This document shows positions 14,477 through 22,998 of a stretch of 64,000 nt of DNA, piece after piece; position 1 is the first letter of the stretch, and each line of letters begins with the position of its first letter. A model generated the notes under the pieces. That model was not told the origin of the DNA, ran no database searches, and worked only from the letters and a program-made list of their open reading frames with translations. The translations under genes were made by a program, and so were the position numbers. The DNA is from Streptomyces sindenensis. Lineage in GTDB: Bacteria; Actinomycetota; Actinomycetes; Streptomycetales; Streptomycetaceae. The stretch covers positions 124,001 through 188,000 of the forward strand of contig NZ_BMSG01000008.1 in assembly GCF_014649035.1 (NCBI RefSeq). Reading direction: 5' to 3'.

Positions 14477-15460
14477 ATGCCGTTCCAGCTGCACTTCGGC
14501 GAGAGCGACCTGCTGCGCTGCCGGTTCGCCCTGTCGCCGTTGTTCGAGACCCAGGAGGCCGTGCGCACCCTGGCCCGTCGCCACCGGCACGGCTACCACC
14601 TGCCCTGGCTCCGCCGGATCCGGGAGGCGGCCGCGGCCCTGGACCTGGAGCCGCTGTGGCTGCTGATGCCGGACGGCGGCCACAACCCGGACTTCATCTG
14701 CCCGCCGCCGATCGGCCCGTTCGCCACCTTCGACGAGGAGATCGCGGGCGTCCGGGCGGTCGACCCGGAGGTGGCGTGGGCGGACATGGCGCTGGCGCTG
14801 GCGGAACGGCCCGGCGCCCGGGAGTCCGCGACGGGCCGGCGCCTGCTGGCCGATCCGGCCCGGGCCGTGCACGAGCTCGCCGATCTGCTGGAGCAGGTCT
14901 GGCGGACCCTGATCGAGCCGTACTGGCCCCGGCTGCGGGCCCTGCTGGAGGCGGACATCGCCTACCACTCCCGCCGGCTGGCGGACAGCGGCCTGGAGGG
15001 GCTGCTGGGCGAGATGAGCACCCAGCTGAGCTGGAACGGTTCGACGCTCACCGTGAAGGGCACGCGGGGCGACCACCACCAGGTGCTCGGCGGCCAGGGG
15101 CTGGTGCTGATGCCGAGCGTCTTCGTCTGGCCCGAGGTGGTCGGCGGCCACCTGGAGCCCTGGCAGCCCGGACTGATCTACCCGGCGCGCGGGATCGGCG
15201 GGCTGTGGAGCGAGACCGGGGAGCGGACACCGGAGGCCCTCGCCCGGCTGCTGGGCCGGGCGCGGGCGGATGTGCTGTGCGCGCTGGACGAACCGGCCGG
15301 GACGAGCGCGCTGGCGCACCGGCTGGGCCTGGCCGCATCGTCCGTGTCGGCCCACCTGTCCGTGCTGCGCGGGGCGGGGCTGCTGACCTCGCGGCGCTAC
15401 GGGCACCAGGTGCTGTACGAGCGCACACCGCTGGGGATCGCGCTGGCCGGCTCGGAGTGA
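14477..15460 (+). CDS. ArsR/winged-helix family transcriptional regulator (DUF5937-type N-terminal region)
   Basis: ATG at 14477 follows a purine-rich GGAGGGGGAGG. The 327-residue protein has a long N-terminal domain (MPFQLHFGESDLLRCRFALS, then PLFETQEAVRTLARRHRHGY) and a C-terminal winged helix at about 255-320 (LDEPAGTSALAHRLGLAASS, SVSAHLSVLRGAGLLTSRRY). The winged helix is of the ArsR type but lacks a CxC metal site, so the N-terminal domain probably senses an organic ligand. Divergent arrangement with an MFS exporter and the operator between them suggests it controls that exporter. Many Streptomyces regulators share this architecture. Confidence 0.82.
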   Translation: MPFQLHFGESDLLRCRFALSPLFETQEAVRTLARRHRHGYHLPWLRRIREAAAALDLEPLWLLMPDGGHNPDFICPPPIGPFATFDEEIAGVRAVDPEVAWADMALALAERPGARESATGRRLLADPARAVHELADLLEQVWRTLIEPYWPRLRALLEADIAYHSRRLADSGLEGLLGEMSTQLSWNGSTLTVKGTRGDHHQVLGGQGLVLMPSVFVWPEVVGGHLEPWQPGLIYPARGIGGLWSETGERTPEALARLLGRARADVLCALDEPAGTSALAHRLGLAASSVSAHLSVLRGAGLLTSRRYGHQVLYERTPLGIALAGSE

Positions 15461-15741
15461 GGGCGCGCCGGCCGGCGTCGGGGCGGAACGCCACGGCCCC
15501 GGCGTGCCCGGGGTCCCGTCGTCGGACTGCCGCCCGCCGTGCGACGGCGGATGACGACAGGACCTAGCGGCGTCACGCGTTCCGCGGACAGGGGCGTATG
15601 CGCGGCACAGGTTTAGCGGGGCTGCGTACAGACGCGTCACGGACGGTGTCGTGCCACCACTCCCTGTAACCATTATGTCACGATTGCCCTTGTTTCCTCG
15701 TGTTTCCGTGTCCGTCAGCCACCGCCGCCCAAGGGGTCTGG

Positions 15742-16791
15742 ATGTCCGGCCGCAGCATCGTCCCGCGCGCTCTCCCCCGTACCGTCCGCGTCCTGGCCGC
15801 CCTCGCCCTGGCGGCCGCCCTCACCGCGGGGTGCTCGACGCCCCAACCGCGCGTCACCGGGGCCGCCGAGGAGGGGGACGGGCTCGTCCGGGGGGAGCCC
15901 GCCCCGAGTGCGGCCTCCCCGTTCTGGGTCGACCCGGACAGTGACGCGGCCCGCCAGGTGCGGGCCTGGGAGAAGGAGGGGCGCGACGCGGAGGCGAAGA
16001 TGCTCCGGCGGATCTCCGAGCGGCCGGTGGCCGACTGGCCCGCGTGGGACGACCCGGCCCCGGGGATCCGGTCCGCCGTGCGGTCCGCCGCCCGGACGAA
16101 GAAGACCGTGGTGCTCGTGGCGTACAACATCCCGCACCGCGACTGCGGCCTGTACTCCGCGGGCGGCGCGAAGGACGCGGACGCCTACCGTTCCTGGATC
16201 GGGGAGTTCGCGGGCGCCGTCGGGGACGCGCCCGCCATCGTGATCCTGGAGCCGGACGCCCTCCCCCACATCACGGACGGCTGCACCCCGCCCGAGCACC
16301 ACGCCGAGCGCTACCAGCTGCTCTCCGAGGCGGTGGAGACCCTCAAGGCCCTCCCGGACACCAAGGTCTACCTGGACGCGGGCAACCCGGACTGGATCGA
16401 CGAGCCGGCCAAGATGGCGCAGCCGCTGCGGGAGGCGGGCGTCGAGCGGGCCGACGGCTTCTCGCTGAACGTCTCCAACTTCCAGTCGAACGACAGCGTG
16501 AAGACGTACGCCGAGCAGCTCTCCGACGCGGTGGGCGGCTCGCACTTCGTCATCGACAGCAGCCGCAACGGCAACGGCCCCCTGTCCGGGGGCCGTGAGG
16601 AAGCCTGGTGCAATCCGCCGGGCCGGGGGCTCGGCACGCCCCCGACCACCGACACCGGCGACGAGCGACTCGACGCCTATCTGTGGATCAAGCGGCCGGG
16701 CGACTCCGACGGCACCTGCCGCGGCGGCCCGCCGGCCGGCGACTGGTGGCCGGAGTACGCGCTCGGCCTCGCCCGCCGCGCCGCCTCCTGA
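15742..16791 (+). CDS. Glycoside hydrolase family 6 lipoprotein (CslZ-like)
   Basis: ATG at 15742 gives a 349-residue protein with a lipobox LTAGC (Cys31) after an Arg-containing, Ala-rich signal peptide, so it is a membrane-anchored lipoprotein. GH6 motifs: VLVAYNIPHRDCGLYSAGGA, the IVILEPDALPHITDGC region with the conserved catalytic Asp, DAGNPDWI, SRNGNGP with WCNPPGRGLG, and the C-terminal AYLWIKRPGDSDGTC. GH6 enzymes cleave beta-1,4-glucan with inversion. It converges with glxA-cslA. In S. lividans and S. coelicolor a GH6 protein (CslZ) belongs with cslA and glxA, where it may trim the glucan made at the hyphal tip. Confidence 0.85.
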   Translation: MSGRSIVPRALPRTVRVLAALALAAALTAGCSTPQPRVTGAAEEGDGLVRGEPAPSAASPFWVDPDSDAARQVRAWEKEGRDAEAKMLRRISERPVADWPAWDDPAPGIRSAVRSAARTKKTVVLVAYNIPHRDCGLYSAGGAKDADAYRSWIGEFAGAVGDAPAIVILEPDALPHITDGCTPPEHHAERYQLLSEAVETLKALPDTKVYLDAGNPDWIDEPAKMAQPLREAGVERADGFSLNVSNFQSNDSVKTYAEQLSDAVGGSHFVIDSSRNGNGPLSGGREEAWCNPPGRGLGTPPTTDTGDERLDAYLWIKRPGDSDGTCRGGPPAGDWWPEYALGLARRAAS

Positions 16792-16830
16792 CCCCGCTTC
16801 CTCAGCTCGGGGCGGGGACCGGCTCCCAGC

Positions 16831-16884
16831 GCCGGGAGGAGCGGCCCCGGGCGTGCGGCCGCGGCCGCGGGGGCTCCTCCCGGC
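16831..16884. terminator. Bidirectional hairpin between GH6 gene and glxA
   Basis: GCCGGGAGGAGC (16831-16842) pairs with GCTCCTCCCGGC (16873-16884), with additional CCCCG/CGGGG pairing inside. It lies between two convergent genes, 10 nt after the glxA stop and 40 nt after the GH6 stop. Confidence 0.7.
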
Positions 16885-16893
16885 TGCGCCTCG

Positions 16894-18849
16894 TCAGCCG
16901 ACCTTGACCCATTTCGCTTCGGAGGGGACGCCGTCGGTGTCCGTGACGAAGAGCATGTACCAGCCGGGCGGCACGAGGGTGGGGTCGTCCGGCACGGTGA
17001 CACTCAGCTTGCCGTCGGCCTTCTTCAGCCCCAGCTCGATGGAGCGCTGCTCCACGTCGGTGGTGTGGGTGACGGCGCTCGGGCGCATCAGCCGGGCGGT
17101 GGCGATCCGGTCCGCGTCGGCGCTCTCGTACGTCACCGTCGCGCCGCGCTCGGCGTTCTCGGGGCCGTTCCCGATCACCGGGCGGTTGTCCTTGCCGCGG
17201 TGCAGGGCGGGCGGGGTGTAGACCTCCATGCGCTGCTCGAACTTGCCGAGCTTGGTGTTGTCCTTGTCGTCGTAGAGCGAGTCGGAGCCGAAGGTGGCGA
17301 CCCGTCCGTCGGGCAGCAGCAGCGCCTCGGAGTGGTAGTTGCGGCCCACGGTCGGCTCGGCGGCTTCCTTGAAGGTGTTGGTCTTCGGGTCGTACGTCTG
17401 TGCCTTGAGGATGTTGCTGGCGCTGCGCCCCCGGTAGTCCTCGGATCCGCCCGTGGTGAAGACGGTGTCGTCGGGCATGATCACGCTGTTCAGATAGCGG
17501 GTGCCCTGCGGCAGGTCGGGGCCCGGCTTGAAGGCCGGGCTGGCCTCCTTGAGGTCGATGACGGCCGTGCGGGCCGTGGACTTCTTGGACTCGCCGACCC
17601 CGCCGCCGCCCAGCACCATCACCTTCTGGTCCTGCACGGGCGGCAGCATCAGCGAGGCCGCCGTCTCCAGCTGGTCGACGTCGGTGAGGCCGGGGACCTT
17701 GGTGAAGGTGTTCTTCTTGATGTCCCAGATCCCGGGCTCGCGCCCCTTGTCCGCCGGGCCGTATCCGGCGTTGGCGCCCGGATAGAAGAGCTTGCCGCCC
17801 TTCGTGAGGAAGAGCGCCGGATACGTCGGGAAGTACTGGAAGGGGCCTTCGGACCACTTCTTGGTCTTCGGGTCGTAGATCTCGTTGTCACCCGGGAGGA
17901 TCGCGCCGACGTCGTCGAGGCCGGAGACGGAGAGCACCCGGCCGTCCTCCAGGCCGACGAGCGTCGGGTACCAGCGGGCCTCCTTCATGGGGTCGACCTT
18001 GATGTACTTCTCCGCCGTCGGATCGAACTCGTAGGCGGCCCGGATCCCCTGGAAGTCCTGCTTGTCCATGGTGATCTTCTCGGCGAGGCCGTAGGAGTTG
18101 TCGGCCTCCTTGCCCTTCAGCCCGACGATCTCGTACTGGGCGGCCTCCGTCGTCACCGCCTCCGGCCCCTCGTCCACCGCCTCCACGAAGACCCGCTGCT
18201 CGGCGGCGGTCACCTTGGTCTTCCACGGCTTCATCTGGCCGTTCTCGAAGTAGTCGACCTCGAACTCGCGCTTCGCCTTGGGCACGGTCACGTCGAACGC
18301 GGCCCGGTACTCGACGCCCGACGGCGAGCGGAAGACCGTGCCCTTCTTGATCTTCAGCGGCTTGTCCGGGTTCTCGTTCTTGACCCGCATCCCGCCGCCG
18401 GCCCGCTTGACCTTGTCGTCGAGCACCTCGTAGCGGGCGGTGCCGCCCGCGACCAGGAGGCGGCCGTCGGGGAGCTGGGCGTGGCCGCCGCAGAAGAAGT
18501 CCTCGGGGGTGGGGATCTTCTGGAAGGTGTTCTCGGCCGGATCCCACAGCACGGTGTCGAAGGTGCCCTCGTCGAAGTGGGCCTCGTCGTTGCCGGATCC
18601 CGCGACGATCAGCACCTTGCCGGTGTGCAGGAGCGCCGCGTGGATCGCGTTGGTGCGGTACTCCTTCGGGATGTTCACCTGCTCCCAGGAGCCGTACTCC
18701 GCCTTGTACTCCGGCTGGTCGATCTTGTACGCGTGGTACCTGTCCTCGGCGAAGGAGAGCGCGGCGGGGGCGTTCAGCCCGGCGAGCAGCACCACCGCGC
18801 CGCCGCCCAGCAGTGTCTTCTTCATCCTCTTCGAGGGCCGGTAGGCCAT
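16894..18849 (-). CDS. glxA: GlxA-type mononuclear copper-radical oxidase
   Basis: The 651-residue protein has an N-terminal anchor (KKTLLGGGAVVLLAGLNAPA), a kelch-type propeller and a C-terminal beta-sandwich. Cofactor residues of the galactose oxidase family are visible: Cys120 in FFCGGHA and Tyr294 in ARWYPT (thioether-linked radical site), Tyr505-His506 in GRNYHS and His595 in AVTHTT (copper ligands). In S. lividans GlxA is tip-localised, needs copper delivered by the Sco system, and with CslA deposits a beta-glucan needed for mycelial development. The start lies 3 nt after the cslA stop, so the two are coupled. Confidence 0.9.
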   Translation of the reverse strand: MAYRPSKRMKKTLLGGGAVVLLAGLNAPAALSFAEDRYHAYKIDQPEYKAEYGSWEQVNIPKEYRTNAIHAALLHTGKVLIVAGSGNDEAHFDEGTFDTVLWDPAENTFQKIPTPEDFFCGGHAQLPDGRLLVAGGTARYEVLDDKVKRAGGGMRVKNENPDKPLKIKKGTVFRSPSGVEYRAAFDVTVPKAKREFEVDYFENGQMKPWKTKVTAAEQRVFVEAVDEGPEAVTTEAAQYEIVGLKGKEADNSYGLAEKITMDKQDFQGIRAAYEFDPTAEKYIKVDPMKEARWYPTLVGLEDGRVLSVSGLDDVGAILPGDNEIYDPKTKKWSEGPFQYFPTYPALFLTKGGKLFYPGANAGYGPADKGREPGIWDIKKNTFTKVPGLTDVDQLETAASLMLPPVQDQKVMVLGGGGVGESKKSTARTAVIDLKEASPAFKPGPDLPQGTRYLNSVIMPDDTVFTTGGSEDYRGRSASNILKAQTYDPKTNTFKEAAEPTVGRNYHSEALLLPDGRVATFGSDSLYDDKDNTKLGKFEQRMEVYTPPALHRGKDNRPVIGNGPENAERGATVTYESADADRIATARLMRPSAVTHTTDVEQRSIELGLKKADGKLSVTVPDDPTLVPPGWYMLFVTDTDGVPSEAKWVKVG

Positions 18850-18852
18850 GGC

Positions 18853-20667
18853 TCAGTTCCCTCCTGCGGTGGTGGTGGCGGTGCCGGCGCTCGCCGTGGT
18901 GGTCGGCGCCGGGGCGGGGGTCGTGGTCGTGGTGACGTACGCCGGTTCGGGGGGCGGGGGCGTCGGTACGGGCACGGCGCGGGCGGCCTCGGCACGCTTG
19001 TCCTGCCGGACGGTCCAGGCCCAGACGACGACCGGGGAGAGGGATATCGCGAGGCCCAGCGTCGCCCAGGTGCGCATCGCCACGTGGGTGTGGTCGAGGT
19101 GGACCGACGCGGCGAGCGAGGACAGCAGGACCGCCGCCCAGAAGAGGTGGATACGGAAGGTGAGCAGCCGGTCCGGGGAGGCCTGACCGCCCTTGGGCGT
19201 GACGACGAACCGGCCGTCGGTGCGCAGCACGGCCGAGCCGAGGGACTTCAGGTAGATCGGCGCGGAGAGCGCGGACATCGCCATGCCCGCCAGGCCGCCG
19301 GAGCCCTCGGGCTCGTGCGGCGAGACGTTGTGGCGGCGGTTCCAGAGGTACAGCCCGATCTGGAGGGCGGCGGCGTCGCTGTAGAGCATCAGCCAGATGG
19401 AGGCGGCGACCTGGGTGCCGGACGCGCCGAACCAGAGGAACAGGACACAGCTCAGAATGCCGAGCAGCCAGTTGACGGCGGTCATCGGGTAGTAGACGAG
19501 CATCAGCGTGTAGCTGAGGAGGCGGCCGGGGGGCACCCGGAAGAGCGCCTTGCCGTACTGCTTGAACAGCGTCTCGTACGTCCCCCTCGACCAGCGCAGC
19601 TGCTGGGTGAAGAAGTCCGTCCAGGAGGCGGGCCCCTCGCCCACGGCGAGCACGTCGGGGGTGTAGACGGAACGCCAGTAGCGCCCGGTGCGCGGGTTGC
19701 GGCGGCGGTGGATCTCGAAGCCGGTGGCCATGTCCTCGGTGATCGAGTCGTACAGGCCGCCGACCTGCCGCAGCGCGGCGATGCGCACGACGTTGTTGGT
19801 GCCGACGAACATCGGGGCGCCGTAGCGGTTGCCCGCGCGCTGGATCAGGGCGTGGAAGAGGAACTGCTGGGACTCGGCGGCCTTGGTGACGGCCGAGTCG
19901 TAGTTCCCGTAGACCTGCGGCCCGACGACGAAGGCGACGTCCGGGTCGCGGAAGTAGCCCATCATCCGCTCCAGGAAGTTGGGCATGGGCACGTGGTCGG
20001 TGTCGACGGAGGCGAAGAAGTCGTAGTCGCCGCCGTGCAGGGCGATCCAGGCGTTGTAGTTGCCGTGCTTGGTCTTCGCCTTGTGGGCACCCTTGTCGCG
20101 ATTCCACTCGGGGACACCGCGCCGGGTGAAGTGGTGGACGCCGAGCTCCGCGCAGAGCATCCGGGCGCCGGGGTCGTCGCCCTCGTCGAGCAGCCAGACG
20201 TCCAGCGGACCGGGGTGTTCGAGCTGTACGGCGCCCTTGAGGGTGGCGCGGACCATGGAGAGCGGTTCCTTGCCGGGGACGTACGTGGTCAGGAAGGCGA
20301 CCCGGGTGCCGGGCTCGGGCGTCACCGGGACCGGGTCCCGCGCGACGAGGGTGGCGTGCGCGATGGAGACCACGTTGACCAGCATGAACAGCTCGATCAG
20401 GGCGATCGACACCAGCATCACGGTGTCGGCGGCGACCAGCCAGCGTTCCCCGTTCTCCCGGTCGGTCCAGTGCGTGGGCCAGACCAGGTAGAGCAGGAGG
20501 ACGCCGGTGAGCACGGGGGCGAGCGTCATCAGCAGGACGGCTCTTATTCGGTGCTTCTCCGTCGAGAGCAGGCTCTTGTACCGCACCCGGTACCCCGTCG
20601 GTTCCGGCTCCGTGAGCGGACCCGCGAGCCGGCTGTAGGTGTCGTAGTCGTAGCCCTCCGACCGCAC
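18853..20667 (-). CDS. cslA: Cellulose synthase-like glycosyltransferase CslA (GT2)
   Basis: GTG at 20667 was chosen because GGGAGG lies 4 nt upstream; a GTG at 20703 would add 12 residues. The roughly 604-residue protein has two N-terminal membrane spans, a cytoplasmic GT2 domain and four or more C-terminal spans. GT2 motifs are complete: DEGDDPGAR, DTDHVP (DxD), ITEDM (TED) and QQLRWSRG (QxxRW). It polymerises UDP-glucose or a related sugar into beta-glucan across the membrane. The C-terminus is a Thr/Pro/Ala-rich tail of about 40 residues. In S. coelicolor CslA interacts with DivIVA at the hyphal tip. Coupled to glxA. Confidence 0.9.
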   Translation of the reverse strand: MRSEGYDYDTYSRLAGPLTEPEPTGYRVRYKSLLSTEKHRIRAVLLMTLAPVLTGVLLLYLVWPTHWTDRENGERWLVAADTVMLVSIALIELFMLVNVVSIAHATLVARDPVPVTPEPGTRVAFLTTYVPGKEPLSMVRATLKGAVQLEHPGPLDVWLLDEGDDPGARMLCAELGVHHFTRRGVPEWNRDKGAHKAKTKHGNYNAWIALHGGDYDFFASVDTDHVPMPNFLERMMGYFRDPDVAFVVGPQVYGNYDSAVTKAAESQQFLFHALIQRAGNRYGAPMFVGTNNVVRIAALRQVGGLYDSITEDMATGFEIHRRRNPRTGRYWRSVYTPDVLAVGEGPASWTDFFTQQLRWSRGTYETLFKQYGKALFRVPPGRLLSYTLMLVYYPMTAVNWLLGILSCVLFLWFGASGTQVAASIWLMLYSDAAALQIGLYLWNRRHNVSPHEPEGSGGLAGMAMSALSAPIYLKSLGSAVLRTDGRFVVTPKGGQASPDRLLTFRIHLFWAAVLLSSLAASVHLDHTHVAMRTWATLGLAISLSPVVVWAWTVRQDKRAEAARAVPVPTPPPPEPAYVTTTTTPAPAPTTTASAGTATTTAGGN

Positions 20668-20769
20668 CGTGCCTCCCACTGTCGAACGGGTTGATATCCC
20701 CACAGAAGGGGACGGCTAACGGTGTGTCGACCTGACAGGTCCGAGTGAGGGGTTTTTGGTCCGGGACCG

Positions 20770-20805
20770 GAAAAGCCCCCGGCCGTGTGGCGCCGGGGGC
20801 TTTTC
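20770..20805 (-). terminator. Terminator of the MTH1187/DUF3817 operon
   Basis: GAAAAGCCCCCGGC (20770-20783) pairs with GCCGGGGGCTTTTC (20792-20805). On the minus strand the stem ends in a T-run. It is 43 nt downstream of the stop at 20848 and shields cslA from upstream transcription. Confidence 0.85.
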
Positions 20806-20847
20806 GGGTGAACGCGCGACGGGGCGCGCGGACGGTGCGTCAGAGGG

Positions 20848-21144
20848 TCAGGAGCCGCCGAGGTACCGCTCCACGGTCTCCACCTTCGAGGTCAGACCGT
20901 CGGTGACACCGGGCCGGATGTCGGCCTTCAGTACCAGGGAGACGCGGCCGGCGCGGGCCTCGACGGCGGCCACGGCGCGCTTGACGACGTCCATGACCTC
21001 GTCCCACTCGCCCTCGATGGAGGTGAACATCGCGTCGGTGCGGTTGGGGAGTCCGGATTCCCGCACGACCCGTACGGCGTCGGCGACGTACTCGCCGACG
21101 TCCTCGCCGACGCCGAGCGGCGAGACCGAGAACGCAACGATCAT
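20848..21144 (-). CDS. MTH1187/YkoF-type thiamine-binding family protein
   Basis: The 98-residue protein ([20 protein letters not shown], then [38 protein letters not shown]) matches the small ferredoxin-like MTH1187 family, members of which bind hydroxymethylpyrimidine or thiamine-like ligands. The characteristic S-x-x-P-L-G and TSIEG segments are present. It is cytoplasmic, with no catalytic role established. ATG overlaps the stop of the upstream DUF3817 gene (ATGA), so they are translationally coupled. A clear terminator follows. Confidence 0.85.
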   Translation of the reverse strand: MIVAFSVSPLGVGEDVGEYVADAVRVVRESGLPNRTDAMFTSIEGEWDEVMDVVKRAVAAVEARAGRVSLVLKADIRPGVTDGLTSKVETVERYLGGS

Positions 21145-21491
21145 GCGCTGACCGTGCCCTCGCGGCGGGCGCGGGCGGCGATGACGCCGTCGGCCTCGTA
21201 CTTCTTGAGGAGCTTGTCGCCGTAGAGGCCGCCGAAGGGGATGACGGCGAGGAGGAAGAAGAGCGCGACCCGCTTGAGCGGCCACTTGGCCTTGACCCAG
21301 ACGTCCAGCAGGAACACGACGTAGATCGTGAAGAGGACGCCGTGGATCATGCCGAGGGGCGGCATGAGGAAGTCGATGTCCGAAACGCGCATGAGCAGCG
21401 AGCCGAAAATGAGGAGCGCCGGGAAGGAGAGCGCCTCGGGAAGCGAGATGAGGCGCAGCCGGTGCAGGGCGGAAGCGGTCTTGATGTCCAC
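21141..21491 (-). CDS. DUF3817 family membrane protein
   Basis: GTG at 21491 ([14 protein letters not shown]) has GAAGG 7 nt upstream; the longer open frame to 21542 has no such site. The 116-residue protein has three spans ([60 protein letters not shown]) and the core [21 protein letters not shown] shared with the paralogue at 12022-12348. The C-terminus is basic. The two copies lie 9 kb apart. Coupled to the thiamine-binding-type gene. Function unknown. Confidence 0.85.
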   Translation of the reverse strand: MDIKTASALHRLRLISLPEALSFPALLIFGSLLMRVSDIDFLMPPLGMIHGVLFTIYVVFLLDVWVKAKWPLKRVALFFLLAVIPFGGLYGDKLLKKYEADGVIAARARREGTVSA

Positions 21492-21709
21492 GGGGGCACC
21501 TTCGGTGGGAGGGGGCGTGCGGGCTTGTGAACGCGGGCACAAGCCGCCCCCATTGTGGCATCGCGCGGGTCCGCCTCCGGAGCCGGGGGCGGCCGCGGGG
21601 CACGGCCGCGCGTATCACCGCATATCAGGGCCGGTCCGGGTACGCATCAGGGGCGTAACGGTTCCGTACGGCCTGGTACGGGGACGCGGCGGCGGGCTAC
21701 CTTCAGCAC

Positions 21710-22348
21710 GTGGCGATGTTCCGACTCCAAGGCAGCAAGACGCTCGCCGTCGATCTGGCCGGCGATTCCGTCAAGGCGAAGAACGGATCGATGGTCGCGT
21801 ACGACGGCCGGATGACCTTCAAGAAGATGACCGGCGGCGGTGAGGGGCTGCGCGGCATGGTGACGCGCCGGCTGACCGGCGAGCAGATGACCGTGATGGA
21901 GGTGTCCGGGCAGGGCACCTGCTACTTCGCCGACCGGGCCGGCGAGATCAACCTGGTCTCCCTGCACGGCGACAAGCTGTACGTGGAGGCGAGCAATCTG
22001 CTGGCCACCGACGCCGGGCTGCGCACGGGCACCACGTTCACCGGGGTGCGGGGCGGGGCGAGCGGCAACGGGCTGTTCACCACCACGGTGGAGGGCACCG
22101 GACAGGCGGCGATCATGTCGGACGGGGCGGCGGTGCTGCTGAGGGTCTCGCCGCAGTACCCGCTGATGGTCGACCCGGGCGCGTACATCGCCCATCAGGG
22201 CCGGCTCCAGCAGAGCTTCCAGTCGGGCGTGAACTTCCGGACGCTGATGGGCGAGGGCTCCGGCGAGGCGTTCCAGATCCGCTTCGAGGGCGACGGACTC
22301 GTCTACGTCCAGCCCAGCGAGCGCAACACCGTCGGGGGCGATGTCTGA
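21710..22348 (+). CDS. AIM24 family protein, copy 1
   Basis: GTG at 21710 (VAMFRLQGSK) or ATG at 21716 may start this roughly 212-residue protein; neither has a strong ribosome site. It is a beta-rich AIM24-family protein (GSMVAYDGRMTFKKMTGGGE, GQGTCYFADRAGEINLVSLH, LYVEASNLLATD, GNGLFTTTVEGTG). Bacterial AIM24 proteins have no established reaction; the yeast relative is mitochondrial. No signal peptide or membrane span is visible. It is the first of three overlapping paralogues. Its stop overlaps the next start (TGATG). Confidence 0.85.
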   Translation: MAMFRLQGSKTLAVDLAGDSVKAKNGSMVAYDGRMTFKKMTGGGEGLRGMVTRRLTGEQMTVMEVSGQGTCYFADRAGEINLVSLHGDKLYVEASNLLATDAGLRTGTTFTGVRGGASGNGLFTTTVEGTGQAAIMSDGAAVLLRVSPQYPLMVDPGAYIAHQGRLQQSFQSGVNFRTLMGEGSGEAFQIRFEGDGLVYVQPSERNTVGGDV

Positions 22349-22998
22349 TGCCGTTCCGCGAGATCAACTCCAAGATGGTCGAGGCCACGCTCGCCCCGGG
22401 CCAGAAGCTCTTCAGCCAGCGCGGCGCGATGCTGGCGTACCGGGGCGAGGTATCCTTCACCCCGAACATCCAGGGCGGCCAGGGCGGCGTCGCGTCGATG
22501 ATCGGCCGCCGGGTGGCGGGCGAGGCGACGCCGCTGATGGCGGTCGAGGGGTCGGGCACGGTGATGTTCGGCCACGGCGGCCACCACATCCAGGTGATCA
22601 ACCTGTCCGGCGACACCCTGTACGTGGAGGCGGACCGCCTCCTCGCGTTCGACGGGACGCTCCAGCAGGGCACGATGTTCATGGGCTCGCAGGGCGGGGT
22701 GATGGGCATGGTGCGCGGCCAGGTGACCGGCCAGGGCCTGTTCACCACCACGCTCAAGGGCCACGGCGCGGTCGCGGTGATGGCGCACGGCGGGGTGATC
22801 GAGCTGCCGATCACCCCGGGCCGGGACGTCCATGTGGACCCGCAGGCCTATGTCGCCCACCACGGGGAGGTCCGCAACAAGCTGTCCACGGCGGTCGGCT
22901 GGCGGGACATGGTGGGGCGGGGCTCCGGCGAGGCGTTCCAGCTGGAGCTGAGCGGGAGCGGTGCGGTGTACGTCCAGGCATCGGAGGAGAAGCTGTGA
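22348..22998 (+). CDS. AIM24 family protein, copy 2
   Basis: 216 residues, starting at the ATG of a TGATG overlap. It shares with copy 1 the order GAMLAYRGEVSF, GSGTVMFGHGGHHIQVINLS, GDTLYVEADRLLAFD, GQGLFTTTLKGHGAVAVMAH and a C-terminal GSGEAFQLELSGSGAVYVQA, so the two are clear duplicates. Gly-rich loops and the short beta repeats suggest a beta-sandwich that could assemble into multimers. Cytoplasmic by sequence. Translational coupling on both sides implies equal dosage of the three proteins, perhaps in one complex. Function unknown. Confidence 0.85.
   Translation: MPFREINSKMVEATLAPGQKLFSQRGAMLAYRGEVSFTPNIQGGQGGVASMIGRRVAGEATPLMAVEGSGTVMFGHGGHHIQVINLSGDTLYVEADRLLAFDGTLQQGTMFMGSQGGVMGMVRGQVTGQGLFTTTLKGHGAVAVMAHGGVIELPITPGRDVHVDPQAYVAHHGEVRNKLSTAVGWRDMVGRGSGEAFQLELSGSGAVYVQASEEKL

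Noticed and set aside
17065..20694. Plus-strand frame of 1209 codons opposite glxA and cslA
   Set aside because: Antisense shadow of two well-recognised genes with complete catalytic motifs.
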